A stretch of 57,288 bases of DNA from Chloroflexota bacterium (lineage in GTDB: Bacteria; Chloroflexota; Anaerolineae; UBA1429). Position numbers and translations under genes: made by a program. The stretch's first letter is position 1. Each line of letters opens with the position of its first letter. The stretch is taken from NCBI GenBank assembly GCA_012841405.1, contig DUUT01000074.1, positions 1-57,288 of the forward strand, written 5' to 3'. Under the pieces are notes generated by a model. It was not told the DNA's origin. It saw only the letters and a program-made list of their open reading frames with translations, and ran no database searches. Below are positions 16,868 through 25,269 of the stretch, piece by piece.

Positions 16868-17865
16868 ATGGAGTATCGCCAACTCGGGGGCGCCGGCGTG
16901 CGCATCTCGGCGGTGGGCCTGGGAACGGGCGGGCAGTGGGGTGGCCGCGTCGACCGCCAGGCGGCGAAGGAGATCGTCGCCGCGGCGCTGGACGGCGGCA
17001 TCACCTACTTTGATACCGCCAACATCTATGGCACCTGGTACGATGGCCGGCCCCTGGCGGAGGAGCTCTTGGGCGAGGCGCTGGTGGGCCTGCGCGAGCG
17101 GATCGTGCTGGGCACCAAGGGCGGCCAACAGCTGGGGGAGGGGCCCAACGCGTGGGGCTCTTCGCGCACCAACCTGATGAACGCCCTGGAGGGGAGCCTC
17201 CGCCGGCTGCGCACCGATTATATCGACCTGTATCAGATCCATCTGCCCGACGCCACGACGCCTGACGAGGAGACGATGCGCGCCCTCGATGACATGGTGC
17301 GCTCGGGCAAGGTGCGCTACGTCGGCGCGTCACAGTACCCGGCCTGGCGCATCTGTCGTTGCAACGACCTGGCGGAACGCTACGGCTGGGTGCCGTTCGT
17401 CAGCACCCAGGCGCACTATAACCTCCTCGAGCGCCAGGTGGAGGCCGAGCTGCTGCCCTTCTGCCGCGCGATGGGCGTCGGTGTGCTGGCCTATTTTGTC
17501 CTCGCCAACGGGCTCCTCGCCGGGCGCTATGCGCCCGACGGCCCGCCCCCGGCGGATAGCCGCGCGGCGGCGTTCGAGCGCACTCGCCGCTATCTCGATA
17601 CGTATGCCACACCCGCCAAACGTATGCCACACCCGCCAACTATCGTCGGATTGCGCGTCTCACCGCCTGGGCTGCGGAGCGCGGGCACACCCTGGCCGAG
17701 CTGGCCATCGCCTGGGTGTTGGCCGAGCCGGCCGTCTCGACGGTGTTGACGGGGGCCAGCAGCCCGGAGCAGATCGCGGCGAACGCCCGCGCCGCCGCGT
17801 GGGCGCTGACGGCTGAGGAGATCGGCGAGGTTCGCGCTATGATGCACGACGGCGCCGACGACTAG
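16868..17865 (+). pseudogene. Aldo/keto reductase disrupted by a 20-bp tandem duplication
   Basis: The gene encodes an aldo/keto reductase with an intact catalytic tetrad (YFDTANIYG Asp/Tyr, LGTKGG Lys, YQIHLPD His). After residue ~245 the reading frame is broken. The 20-bp unit ACGTATGCCACACCCGCCAA occurs twice, at 17600-17619 and 17620-17639. The extra 20 bp throws translation into another frame that ends at 17749. Removing one copy restores 325 residues ending LTAEEIGEVRAMMHDGADD at the TAG of 17865, with a normal family C-terminus (LAELAIAWVLAEPAVSTVL). The break removes part of the cofactor-binding C-terminus. The gene is therefore recently inactivated, unless the duplication is an assembly artefact. 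AAAGGACATGG sits at the start. Confidence 0.88.
17600..17639. repeat. 20-bp perfect tandem duplication inside the reductase gene
   Basis: Two adjacent copies of ACGTATGCCACACCCGCCAA. The length is not a multiple of three, and this is what causes the frameshift. Replication slippage is the simplest origin. Confidence 0.95.
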
Positions 17866-17868
17866 GTA

Positions 17869-17993
17869 GTGTTTGAAAAAGGGCCACAGCGCCGTCCTGA
17901 GCGTGGCGAGAAACCTTGTCGATGGGCATCAAGGCCCCTCACTTACGCTCGGGGCGACATCGTTGCTACGTCGGGAGCGTTTCTGAGACACGG
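17869..17993 (+). repeat. Dispersed ~125-bp MITE-like repeat, copy B
   Basis: It starts 3 nt after the TAG of the broken reductase (GTGTTTGAAAAAGGG) and ends CTGAGACACGG. It matches copy A in inverted orientation. Start and end show weak complementarity (GTGTTTGA versus GTGTCTCA). It contains no gene. Confidence 0.85.
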
Positions 17994-18043
17994 ATTAACC
18001 GGCGGGATTGACCGCTGTATGGACACATGGGAGGAATACACCG

Positions 18044-19012
18044 ATGCAATACACCATCCTGACGGGGACCGGCGTTGAAGTGTCGCGGCTCTGTATGGGC
18101 ACCATGACCTTTGGTGCGCAGGCAGACGAGGCCGAATCGGTGCGTATGGTGCATGCGGCCCTCGACGCTGGCATCACCTTTTTTGACACCGCTGATATCT
18201 ATAACCAGGGCGCGACCGAGGTCATTCTGGGCAAGGCGCTGCAGGGGAAGCGGGATGGCGTGGTGGTGGCGAGCAAGGTGCGCAACCCTATGGGCCCGCA
18301 CCCCCGCCGCGACGTGGGTCTCTCCCGGTGGCACATCATCCATGGGGTGGAGGCGAGCCTCCGGCGCCTCGGCATGGAGTGCCTCGACATCCTCTACTTC
18401 CACCAGCCCGACTATAACACGCCGCTGGAGGAGAGCCTCTCGGCGGCGGATCAGCTCGTGCGTCAGGGCAAGGTGATGAACCTCGGCCTCTCGAACCATG
18501 CGGCGTGGCAGTTCTGCAAGGCCCGCTGGGTGGCCGATCGGCAGCGTGTCACCGCGCCGACGGTTACCCAGGTCGTGTACAACCTGCTGGCTCGGGGCAT
18601 CGAGCAAGAGTTCCTGCCCTTCTGCCGCGAGGAAAAGATCGGCGTGACGGTGTACAACCCCTTGGCCGGAGGGTTGTTGACGGGCAAGCACACCGCGGAT
18701 GGGCCAGCGGCAGACAGCCGGCTGGCGATCAACACCGGCTATCGGAACCGCTACTGGCGGGACGCCAACCTCGAGGCGGTGGATGCGCTCACCACGATCG
18801 CCCAGGAAGCGGGCATCAGCCTCCTGGCCCTCGCCTTCCGCTGGCTGGCGGCGCAGGAGGCGGTGGACGCCATCATCGTCGGCGCCAGCCGCCTCGAGCA
18901 GCTGCAGCAGAACCTCGCGCTATGGGAGGGCGACCTGGACGAGGCCACTCTTGCCGCTTGCGACCGCGTATGGGAGACGTTGCGCGGCCCCAGCTATGCC
19001 TATAATCGCTGA
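18044..19012 (+). CDS. Aldo/keto reductase
   Basis: This 322-residue NADPH-dependent aldo/keto reductase has the catalytic tetrad in FFDTADIYN (Asp, Tyr), VVASKVRN (Lys) and DILYFHQPD (His). The cofactor-binding C-terminal segment is DAIIVGASRLEQLQQNL. GGGAGG 9 nt upstream supports the ATG at 18044. It is followed 11 bp later by a zinc-type dehydrogenase gene with its own AAGGAG site, so the two form an operon. It is a paralogue of the broken reductase just upstream and may cover its function. The substrate, probably a sugar or keto acid, is unknown. Confidence 0.9.
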   Translation: MQYTILTGTGVEVSRLCMGTMTFGAQADEAESVRMVHAALDAGITFFDTADIYNQGATEVILGKALQGKRDGVVVASKVRNPMGPHPRRDVGLSRWHIIHGVEASLRRLGMECLDILYFHQPDYNTPLEESLSAADQLVRQGKVMNLGLSNHAAWQFCKARWVADRQRVTAPTVTQVVYNLLARGIEQEFLPFCREEKIGVTVYNPLAGGLLTGKHTADGPAADSRLAINTGYRNRYWRDANLEAVDALTTIAQEAGISLLALAFRWLAAQEAVDAIIVGASRLEQLQQNLALWEGDLDEATLAACDRVWETLRGPSYAYNR

Positions 19013-19023
19013 AGGAGAACGCC

Positions 19024-20084
19024 ATGGAGACCCGCGTCATCTACCTGGATATCGGCCGCATCATCACCGAGACGGTGACGTTGCCGCCCCTGGGGCCGAA
19101 CGATGTGCTCATCAAGACGCACCAGGCCTCGGTATGCGGCTCGGAGCGCTACTTCTATCGGGGGATCACCGTGCGCCCGCAGGACGAGGCGCGCGCCCGC
19201 AGCCTGAGCCACGCCCACCACGAGGAGGGCCACGGGCCGGATCACGCCTACCCCATGGGACCCCTCGGCCACGAGGGGGCGGCACCATCCTAGAGGTTGG
19301 CTCGGCGGTCAAGGAGTATCTGGGAGGCGGCCGGGTCTCGGTGGGGGATCGGGTGGGGAGCCTCGTCTACCCCACCTACACCGACTACTGGGTGTGTGAT
19401 GTGGCCGGCGTCCAGCCGATCCCCGAGGGGGTGTCGTTCGAGGTGGGTTGTCTGTACGAGGCCCTCGCCTGCGCCGCCTGGGCGGCGCGACACATGGGTG
19501 TCCGGCTCGGTGACACCGTGGCCATCAACGGCGTGGGCTTTGCCGGCAACATCCTGCTCCAAGGCGCCATCAAGTCAGGCGCCAGCCTGGTCATCGCGGT
19601 GGACGTCGTCGACGCCAAGCTGGCCATCGCCAAGGAGCTAGGCGCCGACGTGGTCATCAATGCCCTCCACGACGATCCCGTCGCCGCCGTGAACGACCTG
19701 ACGCGGGGCGAGGGGGTGGACGTGGCCGTGGACGCCATCGGCGGCACGGGCATCGGCATCAAGCAGGCCCTGGGGATGGTGGCGCATAACGGCACCATCG
19801 CAATCTATGGCGACAACTATGCGCCGGTGAACGATTTCTCCTTCCACCGCTTCCACGAGGACGGCCTGACGGTGCGCAATCTCAACGCCATGCACTACAC
19901 CAAGCTCCGCTCGGTGGAGCATGCCCGCGAGGCCTACCGTGCGGTGCAACGCGGCGTGTTCGACGTGGACGTCATCCTGCGCAACTCGGATCGCTACACG
20001 CTGGACGAGCTCGCCGACGTGTTCGCCAAGGAGGCCGAAGCGTTGGACACCCAGACCTCGCTCAAGACGCTGATCACCCCCTAG
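19024..20084 (+). pseudogene. Zinc-type alcohol dehydrogenase with a 1-nt frameshift
   Basis: The N-terminal part (METRVIYLDIGRIITETV, with the catalytic-site motif SVCGSERYFYRG) is open from 19024 to 19293. The remainder (TILEVGSAVKEYLGG to LKTLITP), with VGDRVGSLVYP and the Rossmann motif NGVGFAGNILLQGA, lies in another frame up to 20084. The two join cleanly at PLGHEG-GGTILEVG if one G is added to the GGGGG run at 19275-19279. This is therefore a single-base loss in a homopolymer. It is either a genuine inactivating slip or a sequencing error. AAGGAG precedes the ATG. It is second in an operon after the reductase at 18044. Confidence 0.85.
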
Positions 20085-20104
20085 CGCACGAGCGGACCGG
20101 AACG

Positions 20105-20167
20105 GTAGTGACGAGCTCATCCGTTCGTCCCTGCAGTCGGAACAGAAACGAACGAGTTCGTCACTAC
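20105..20167. repeat. REP-like palindrome, copy 2
   Basis: GTAGTGACGA at 20105-20114 and the arm AAACGAACGAGTTCGTCACT ending at 20167 pair imperfectly, with a 4-nt insertion in the left arm. It lies between two convergent genes. The right arm matches copies 1 and 3. Confidence 0.75.
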
Positions 20168-20225
20168 CTGCTGGCCACACGTCGCGGCAATGAACCCGTT
20201 TTGCGCCTCGAGGGCCGCCCCCATG

Positions 20226-20249
20226 GAGGAACGCATGCATGCGTTCCTC
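20226..20249. terminator. 24-bp perfect palindrome between convergent genes
   Basis: GAGGAACGCATG followed immediately by its reverse complement, between the dehydrogenase end and the glycosylase end. It may act as a bidirectional terminator, although a loopless palindrome must open at its centre and there is no T-tract. Confidence 0.4.
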
Positions 20250-20318
20250 TCCTCGACGCGAGCAAGGCCGACGAAACGCGTCGCTCCTCCAGACCACTCG
20301 GCCGCGCTGTTGCGGGCG

Positions 20319-21140
20319 CTAGATCGGCTGGCAGCCCGGGCAGTAGTAGATGGCGCCGCCGAGGTACGGCTCCTTGCGGATGACGGCGCCGCACGCCGGG
20401 CAGGGGGTTCCCACCGTGTTTCTGCTCAGGATCGTCGTGTAGCCACCCGGGTTGCCGAACAGATCGCGCTCGGTATCCCGGCCTCCCTTGGCCGTCATGT
20501 CGGCGAGCACCCCCTTCACCGCAGCGAACAGGGCATCAATCGACGCGGCGGGCAGGTCGGCCGTCTTGCGCTTGGGATGGATGCGCGCCGTCCAGAGGAT
20601 GTCCTGTAGGACGCCATTGCCCAGCCCCGGGAAGCGCTGCTCTGTGGCCAGAAAGGCCTTGGCCGACAGCTTGAGCGTATCGGCGTCCAATAGCGTCTGA
20701 AAGTAGGCGCGATCAAAGGCGTCGGTGAGGGGTGAGGGACGCTGCAGGGCGATGTCTCGGTCGGGAGAGCCACTCCGCTCACCGATGGGGAAGCACAAGA
20801 ACCCGCCCCACATCTGGGCGCTGGAGCTCATGGCCGTGCCGTCCTCGAATGTGATGAGGAGCTGATGCTTCTGCGGACGCTTTGCCCCCTGGGCATGGTA
20901 GCGGATTGGTGCGCTGACGGAGACGAGCATGTCCCCCGCCTCCACCTCGATGCTGCCTGCGAGGGCACAAGCCGTACCGATGGTCTTGCCGGCGAGGCGC
21001 TGATTGTACTCTGCCGGGTCGCCCGTGTACCAGGCGAACTTGTGCGGCGACTGATTGGCGACGGCGCTGGCGATGCGCTTGCCGGTGAGGGTGGTGGCGA
21101 TCTGTCGCGCGATGACCGTGGCCTCAGGTAGCTCGATCAT
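20319..21140 (-). CDS. Fpg/Nei-family DNA glycosylase lacking the catalytic N-terminal proline
   Basis: This 273-residue base-excision-repair glycosylase has the Fpg/Nei layout. It has an N-terminal beta sandwich, the helix-two-turn-helix region with FPGLGNGVLQDILWTARIHP, and a C-terminal zinc finger CPACGAVIRKE...YYCPGC. The N-terminus is MIELPEATVIARQI. True Fpg and Nei expose Pro after Met removal and use it as nucleophile; here that position is Ile, while the Glu is kept. From memory a subfamily with MIELPE starts exists, so this is probably not an annotation error. Activity must use another residue or be lost. An AGGACGCCCC site precedes the ATG. It converges on the dehydrogenase at 20084. 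Confidence 0.88.
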   Translation of the reverse strand: MIELPEATVIARQIATTLTGKRIASAVANQSPHKFAWYTGDPAEYNQRLAGKTIGTACALAGSIEVEAGDMLVSVSAPIRYHAQGAKRPQKHQLLITFEDGTAMSSSAQMWGGFLCFPIGERSGSPDRDIALQRPSPLTDAFDRAYFQTLLDADTLKLSAKAFLATEQRFPGLGNGVLQDILWTARIHPKRKTADLPAASIDALFAAVKGVLADMTAKGGRDTERDLFGNPGGYTTILSRNTVGTPCPACGAVIRKEPYLGGAIYYCPGCQPI

Positions 21141-21572
21141 GGGGCGTCCTCCTGCGCGTTCCTACGATACTAACGATAGGATCAGGAGCCAAGGCGCATG
21201 GCGCGCTCCCCCCGCGGCTGACTCGCCATCGAGGGTGGTGTGCCACGGGGGCGTCACCGCATGCCGCCTGTGCGGCACGTGCTGGTGCAGCACGTACGTA
21301 CGCTGCTTGTACCACAGTCATGGGCGCGTTACCAGCAGGGGACGATCTCATACCCGTATTGACGCGGCGCGGCCCGCATGGCAGCATGATAACGCGTTCA
21401 GTGACGCCCACACGTCACCGCAGCTCCCCACCGGGTTGCCAACCGTCCTCCCGTTCGTGGCCACTGTCTCCACCCCTCCGCCTTGCGCATTGTCCCTCCC
21501 CCCGCATCGCTGGCGTCGCTGCGCGAGGGAGGACGCGGTAAGCGGCGCGATTACCGATGCAGGGGACGTACC
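21141..21572. other. Intergenic region without a recognisable gene
   Basis: 432 bp between the glycosylase start and the treZ remnant. It holds a small ACGTGCT/AGCACGT stem near 21280. I see no convincing coding sequence. It could contain decayed upstream parts of the treZ locus. Confidence 0.5.
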
Positions 21573-21890
21573 GTGCGTGCATTCGTCGTCTGGGCGCCCC
21601 TGGCAGAGCGGGTGGAACTGCAGGGCACCTTCGAGGCGGCCATTGACAAGCTCGCCTACCTGCGAGACCTCGGCGTGTCGCACATGGAGCTCATGCCGGT
21701 GAACGCATTCACTGGAATCCACGGCTGGGGCTATGACGGCGTGCTCCTCGATGCGCCGCACCACGCCTATGGTGGCCCTGAGGGGCTGAAGCGGCTGGTG
21801 GATGCCTGTCATCGCGAGGGGTTGGCCCCTGCCAGCGGGCCGGCCGCGCTACCTCCTGCTGACGTGCGCTCCTTCGGTGGTCTTCCATAA
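21573..21890 (+). pseudogene. treZ: treZ remnant (malto-oligosyltrehalose trehalohydrolase)
   Basis: A 105-residue fragment from a GTG at 21573 with a GGGG ribosome site. The first residues ([15 protein letters not shown]) are the N-terminal carbohydrate-binding start of TreZ. They join almost directly to the catalytic-barrel start ([52 protein letters not shown]), where the intact enzyme has about 90 residues more. The rest of the barrel and the C-terminus (several hundred residues) are missing. Internal and C-terminal deletions therefore left a remnant. The function would have been trehalose synthesis from maltodextrin. No treY or treS is nearby. GlgB-like origin is a lesser alternative. 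Confidence 0.75.
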
Positions 21891-21934
21891 CGACGACCGT
21901 CTCGGGATACCTCCCGAGACGGTCGTCGTTATGG
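21885..21934. terminator. 23-bp perfect stem-loop between convergent genes
   Basis: CATAACGACGACCGTCTCGG and flanking bases (21885-21907) pair with 21912-21934 around a 4-nt TACC loop. It overlaps the stop of the treZ remnant and lies 23 bp before the 3' end of the RraA-like gene. It is a very strong bidirectional terminator candidate. Confidence 0.8.
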
Positions 21935-21956
21935 GCCGTAAGGGGCAGCAGGCCCC

Positions 21957-22649
21957 CTAGAGCACACCGTAGGTATCAAATACCTCGCGCAGCGTCTTGC
22001 CGGCGAGTAGGTCCTGGCGCGAGCTGTTCTCCTTGCTCACCTTTTCCATGGCTCGGGCCAGGACCTCTTGCTCCACCTCTTGCGGGATGACCACGATACC
22101 GTCGAAATCGGCAAACACGATCTCACCCGGCTTGACCAGGACCTCACCGCAGCGCACGGGCACGTCATAGGCCTGAACGCGGGCACGGCCCATCGAGTCG
22201 ACGGGGCAGATGCCCGTGTAGTAGACGGGAAAGCCCATCTCGATGATGCGCACGCAGTCGCGGATCTGGCTATCACAGACGCAGCCCACCGCGCCGTTGC
22301 GCTGGGCGACGGTGGTCATGAGCTCCCCCCAGGGGGCGTTGGTGTGGGCATGATCGGTCGAGTGCACCACGACATCGCCCGGCTTGAGGTCGTCCATAAA
22401 GGGGATCTCCAAGCCGTAGGGGTCCTCCTCGACGACGTAATCCGTCTCCATCCACCGGAGGGTACGCGCCCGCCCCACGAACCCGCAGTTGCGCATATCG
22501 GGCAGAAGGGGGCGTAGTCTGCGGTGCATGGCCTGATGGCGGTAGCCAAGACTATCGAGGATATCACACACTACGGGTACATACAGGCGTTCCTTCATAA
22601 AGCGAAAGATGTCGGCGTCATTGTCGAACACAGTACGAGCTCCTTCCAT
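21957..22649 (-). CDS. RraA-like / 4-hydroxy-4-methyl-2-oxoglutarate aldolase family protein
   Basis: This 230-residue protein of the RraA-like fold includes pyruvate aldolases and the RNase E inhibitor RraA. Signature elements are LKPGDVVVHSTD, NGAVGCVCDSQIRDCVRI (the conserved Arg-Asp) and PGEIVFADFDGIVVIPQ. In a sugar-catabolic setting the aldolase or decarboxylase role is more likely than RNase control. The ATG at 22649 follows AGAGG; the longer in-frame start at 22820 would overlap the next gene and looks spurious. It may be transcribed with the semialdehyde dehydrogenase upstream. Confidence 0.85.
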   Translation of the reverse strand: MEGARTVFDNDADIFRFMKERLYVPVVCDILDSLGYRHQAMHRRLRPLLPDMRNCGFVGRARTLRWMETDYVVEEDPYGLEIPFMDDLKPGDVVVHSTDHAHTNAPWGELMTTVAQRNGAVGCVCDSQIRDCVRIIEMGFPVYYTGICPVDSMGRARVQAYDVPVRCGEVLVKPGEIVFADFDGIVVIPQEVEQEVLARAMEKVSKENSSRQDLLAGKTLREVFDTYGVL

Positions 22650-22801
22650 AATAGTTACCTCTATTGATGACGCCCTCCGAGCAGTAGACGCAGGGCAGGG
22701 ATCGCAGCAGTCGCCTGCCCCTGTTCCCTCGCCACGCGTCCTGTCGGAGGGGGCGATGCGGCCACGGCGGCGAGCCGCAGCGGCGGCCGTATCGCGTCTC
22801 C

Positions 22802-23236
22802 TCAGGCCAATGCCCGCCATGCCGCGGCTTGCTCGCGTCGGCGCGTCGCCACCCGCCGGTAGGCGCGTGGGATGGTGGCCAACAGCGCCGCCGCCTGCTC
22901 AGCAACCGTGGTGTAGAACGCTGCCGCCCCCTCCTCGAGGGCCACCGCCTGCGCCTTGGCGGCGTCCCAATCATCCGCGGGCGCCACGGGCCGCGTCAGT
23001 TCCTCGGGCACGGCGATGCCGCTGAAGGAATAGTTGGTCTCGAGGGCGTCGGTCACGGTTTCGCGGTAGGTGCGGACGAGCTGCGTCTTGTCGCGCTCGC
23101 AGCGCCGGGCATAGCCCTCCAGGGCCGCTCCGTGCTGAGGGTAGGTCGCCGCCAGCTCGCGGTAGAAGCGGGCGGAGGCGTCCTGCAGCTCTTCCGTGAA
23201 GCGGACGATGGCCGAGGCTGTAGTCACGTCGCTCAT
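22802..23236 (-). CDS. Ferritin-like helical protein, function unknown
   Basis: This 144-residue protein is almost entirely helical, with Glu and His spaced as in ferritin-like bundles: FTEELQDASARFYRELA and LEGYARRCERDK near the start, AVALEEGAAAFYTTVAEQ later. I do not recognise a specific family. The start lies 1 bp past the stop of the semialdehyde dehydrogenase gene, so the two are translationally coupled. Such a partner could be an accessory or metal-binding protein for the aldehyde step, but this is inference. Confidence 0.6.
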   Translation of the reverse strand: MSDVTTASAIVRFTEELQDASARFYRELAATYPQHGAALEGYARRCERDKTQLVRTYRETVTDALETNYSFSGIAVPEELTRPVAPADDWDAAKAQAVALEEGAAAFYTTVAEQAAALLATIPRAYRRVATRRREQAAAWRALA

Positions 23237-23237
23237 G

Positions 23238-24746
23238 CTAGAACCACCTCTGGATGACGACCTTGGACTCGGTGAAGAAGCGGATGGTGTCCTGCCCCTG
23301 GCCGTGGAGCACCCCCAGGAAGGAGTCCTTCATGCCGCTGAAGGGGAAGAACGCCATCGGCGCCGCCAGGCCGATGTTGATGCCGATGTTGCCGCAGCGC
23401 GTGCGGTACTGGAACTCGCGCGCCCACTTGCCGCTGCCGGTAAAGATGGAGGCCGCGTTGCCAAAGGGGTTGGCGTGGATCATGGCGATGGCCTCCTCGA
23501 GGTCCCGCGCCTTCAGGATCGCCGCCACGGGGCCAAAGATCTCCTCCTGGGCGATGGTCATCTCCGGCGTCACGTCGGCGAACACCGTGGGGCCGAGGAA
23601 GGCGTCGCGGGGATAGTCCCCCTGCACCGTGAAGGTGCGCCCGTCGAGGCACAGCCGGGCCCCCTCGGCGATGCCCCGCTCGATGTAGCGCACCACGTTG
23701 GCCTTCTTCTCGGGGTCGCGCAGCGGGCCCATCTGCACCGTCTCGTCGAGCCCGTAGCCGATGGTGATGCGCCGCGCGGCGGCCACAAAGGCCTCCACCA
23801 CCCGCTGGTAGAGCGCCTCGCGCGCCGACGCCGAGAGGCCCTCGCCGACGACGACGAGGTTGGCGTTGGCCAGGCAGCGCTGGCCGGTGTTGCCAAAGAA
23901 GGACGTCATGCAGGCGGCGATGGTGGGCGCCAGGTCGGCGTCGGGCATGACGAGACCAAAGTTCTTGGCGCCCCCCTGGGCGATGACGCGCTTGCCCGTG
24001 GCCCCGCAGCGCGGGTAGATGACGTTCTTGGCCACGGGGGTCGAGCCCACGAAGCACACCCCCTCGATGGCGGGGTGGTCGAGCATGGTGCCCACCACGC
24101 CGCGCCCGCCGTGGACGACGTTCCACACCCCCTCAGGGAAGCCGGCCTCCTCGGCGAGCTCGGCGATCTTGACCTGGGAGATGGGGTCCTCCGAGGAGGG
24201 CTTGACGACGACGGTGTTGCCGGTGGCCAGGGCGAAGGGGATGAACCACAGGGGCACCATGCAGGGAAAGTTGTAGGGCCCGATGATGCCGAACACCCCC
24301 AGAGGCTGGCGGATGAGGTACTCGTCAATGCCGGAGGCCACGTCCTCGAGGTTGTTGCCCATCATCAGCGAGGGGATGCCGGTGGCCACCTCGACCATCT
24401 CGATGCCGCGGCGTGTCTCGCCGCGCGACTCGTCGATGGTCTTGCCGTGCTCCATGGTCTGAATGCGCGAGAGCGTCTCGAACTCTTGCTCCATGAGCTC
24501 CTTGAGGCGGAAGAGGCAGCGCGCGCGGGCCAGGGGGGGCGTGCGCCGCCAGTCCTCAAAGGCGGCCTGGGCGGCCTGCACCGCCTGGTCGAACTCGGCG
24601 GCGGTGGAGAGGGGCACGCGGGCGATGGGTTTGAGGGTGGCGGGGTTGACGACGTCGATCACCTCGCCCTCCGAGGCGACCCACTCGCCATCGATATAGT
24701 TGTGCAGCTCGAGCGGTTCCTGGATCGGCTCCTGCAGTATAGACAT
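23238..24746 (-). CDS. Methylmalonate-semialdehyde dehydrogenase-type aldehyde dehydrogenase
   Basis: This 502-residue aldehyde dehydrogenase resembles MmsA/IolA, which oxidises malonate or methylmalonate semialdehyde to an acyl-CoA. The N-terminus LHNYIDGEWV, the cofactor strand GIIGPYNFPCMVPLWF, AQGGAKNFGLVMPD (Asn where hydrolytic ALDHs use Glu) and catalytic Cys in NTGQRCLANANLV all fit. The length is typical. The start at 24746 is preferred because GAAGGG lies 9 nt upstream; an ATG at 24755 sits directly on that site. It could end a myo-inositol-, valine- or sugar-acid-type pathway; no inositol genes are in view. Confidence 0.9.
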   Translation of the reverse strand: MSILQEPIQEPLELHNYIDGEWVASEGEVIDVVNPATLKPIARVPLSTAAEFDQAVQAAQAAFEDWRRTPPLARARCLFRLKELMEQEFETLSRIQTMEHGKTIDESRGETRRGIEMVEVATGIPSLMMGNNLEDVASGIDEYLIRQPLGVFGIIGPYNFPCMVPLWFIPFALATGNTVVVKPSSEDPISQVKIAELAEEAGFPEGVWNVVHGGRGVVGTMLDHPAIEGVCFVGSTPVAKNVIYPRCGATGKRVIAQGGAKNFGLVMPDADLAPTIAACMTSFFGNTGQRCLANANLVVVGEGLSASAREALYQRVVEAFVAAARRITIGYGLDETVQMGPLRDPEKKANVVRYIERGIAEGARLCLDGRTFTVQGDYPRDAFLGPTVFADVTPEMTIAQEEIFGPVAAILKARDLEEAIAMIHANPFGNAASIFTGSGKWAREFQYRTRCGNIGINIGLAAPMAFFPFSGMKDSFLGVLHGQGQDTIRFFTESKVVIQRWF

Positions 24747-25269
24747 GCTGCTCATCCCTTCGTGGGTGTGCGACGCGGCGACGCCATACCGGCCAGGGCG
24801 GGGGCTGCGCCCCACATGCCTGGATGTCGGCAGGCAGCATAGGTCAAGAGCGCCGGAACGTCAACCTCGCTGTCGTGCGCCACGGTGTGGGCCTACGAGC
24901 GCGCCGCGCGCTCACGCTCGGCGCTAGTGCTGCCAAGCCCACCTCCGTGGGCTGGAAGGTGGTGCGGAGGGGCTTGGCGGTGGAAGCACAATGATCCGGG
25001 GTGTGGATCGCGACCCGGGGTGTGGGTCGGAGCCTCAGTCAGCGGCGCAGCGCGCTGCGCAGCAGCGCGCTCACTCGGCGGAACGCCGAGATCCTGGACA
25101 CACCCCCCTGGCGCGAGGCGATTGACAGGCGCATGGCCTGCGGTTACGCTATGGCCGTCACTCGCAGGGCGCAACCTCACGTTCTCATGCCTGCATGGAC
25201 GCCATCGTCGACGCGCCACGCGCCCAAGGGGGGCGCGTAGGGTGTTCTGGCGTCCTCAGGAGGTGGGGG
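24747..25269. other. Divergent intergenic region with short repeats
   Basis: 523 bp between the divergent dehydrogenase and prenyltransferase genes. GCCAAGCCC (24932-24940) and GGGCTTGGC (24970-24978) form an inverted pair. CCGGGGTGTGG occurs twice near 24995-25025. GCGCGCTGCGCAGCAGCGCGC-like palindromic sequence lies near 25050. No believable gene is seen; promoters for both sides must lie here but none is clear. Confidence 0.5.

Noticed and set aside
20190-20609. Open frame with MEERMHAFLSSTRARPT in the gap near 20.2 kb
   Set aside because: It runs antisense into the glycosylase gene and its start lies in a palindrome; no family features.
23196-24842. A 548-residue open frame on the plus strand opposite the semialdehyde dehydrogenase
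   Set aside because: It is rich in His, Gly, Ala and Arg without domains and arises from the GC-rich codon pattern of the real gene on the other strand.
24893-25219. Minus-strand 108-residue frame in the divergent gap
   Set aside because: No ribosome site and low-complexity composition; it lies over short repeats.
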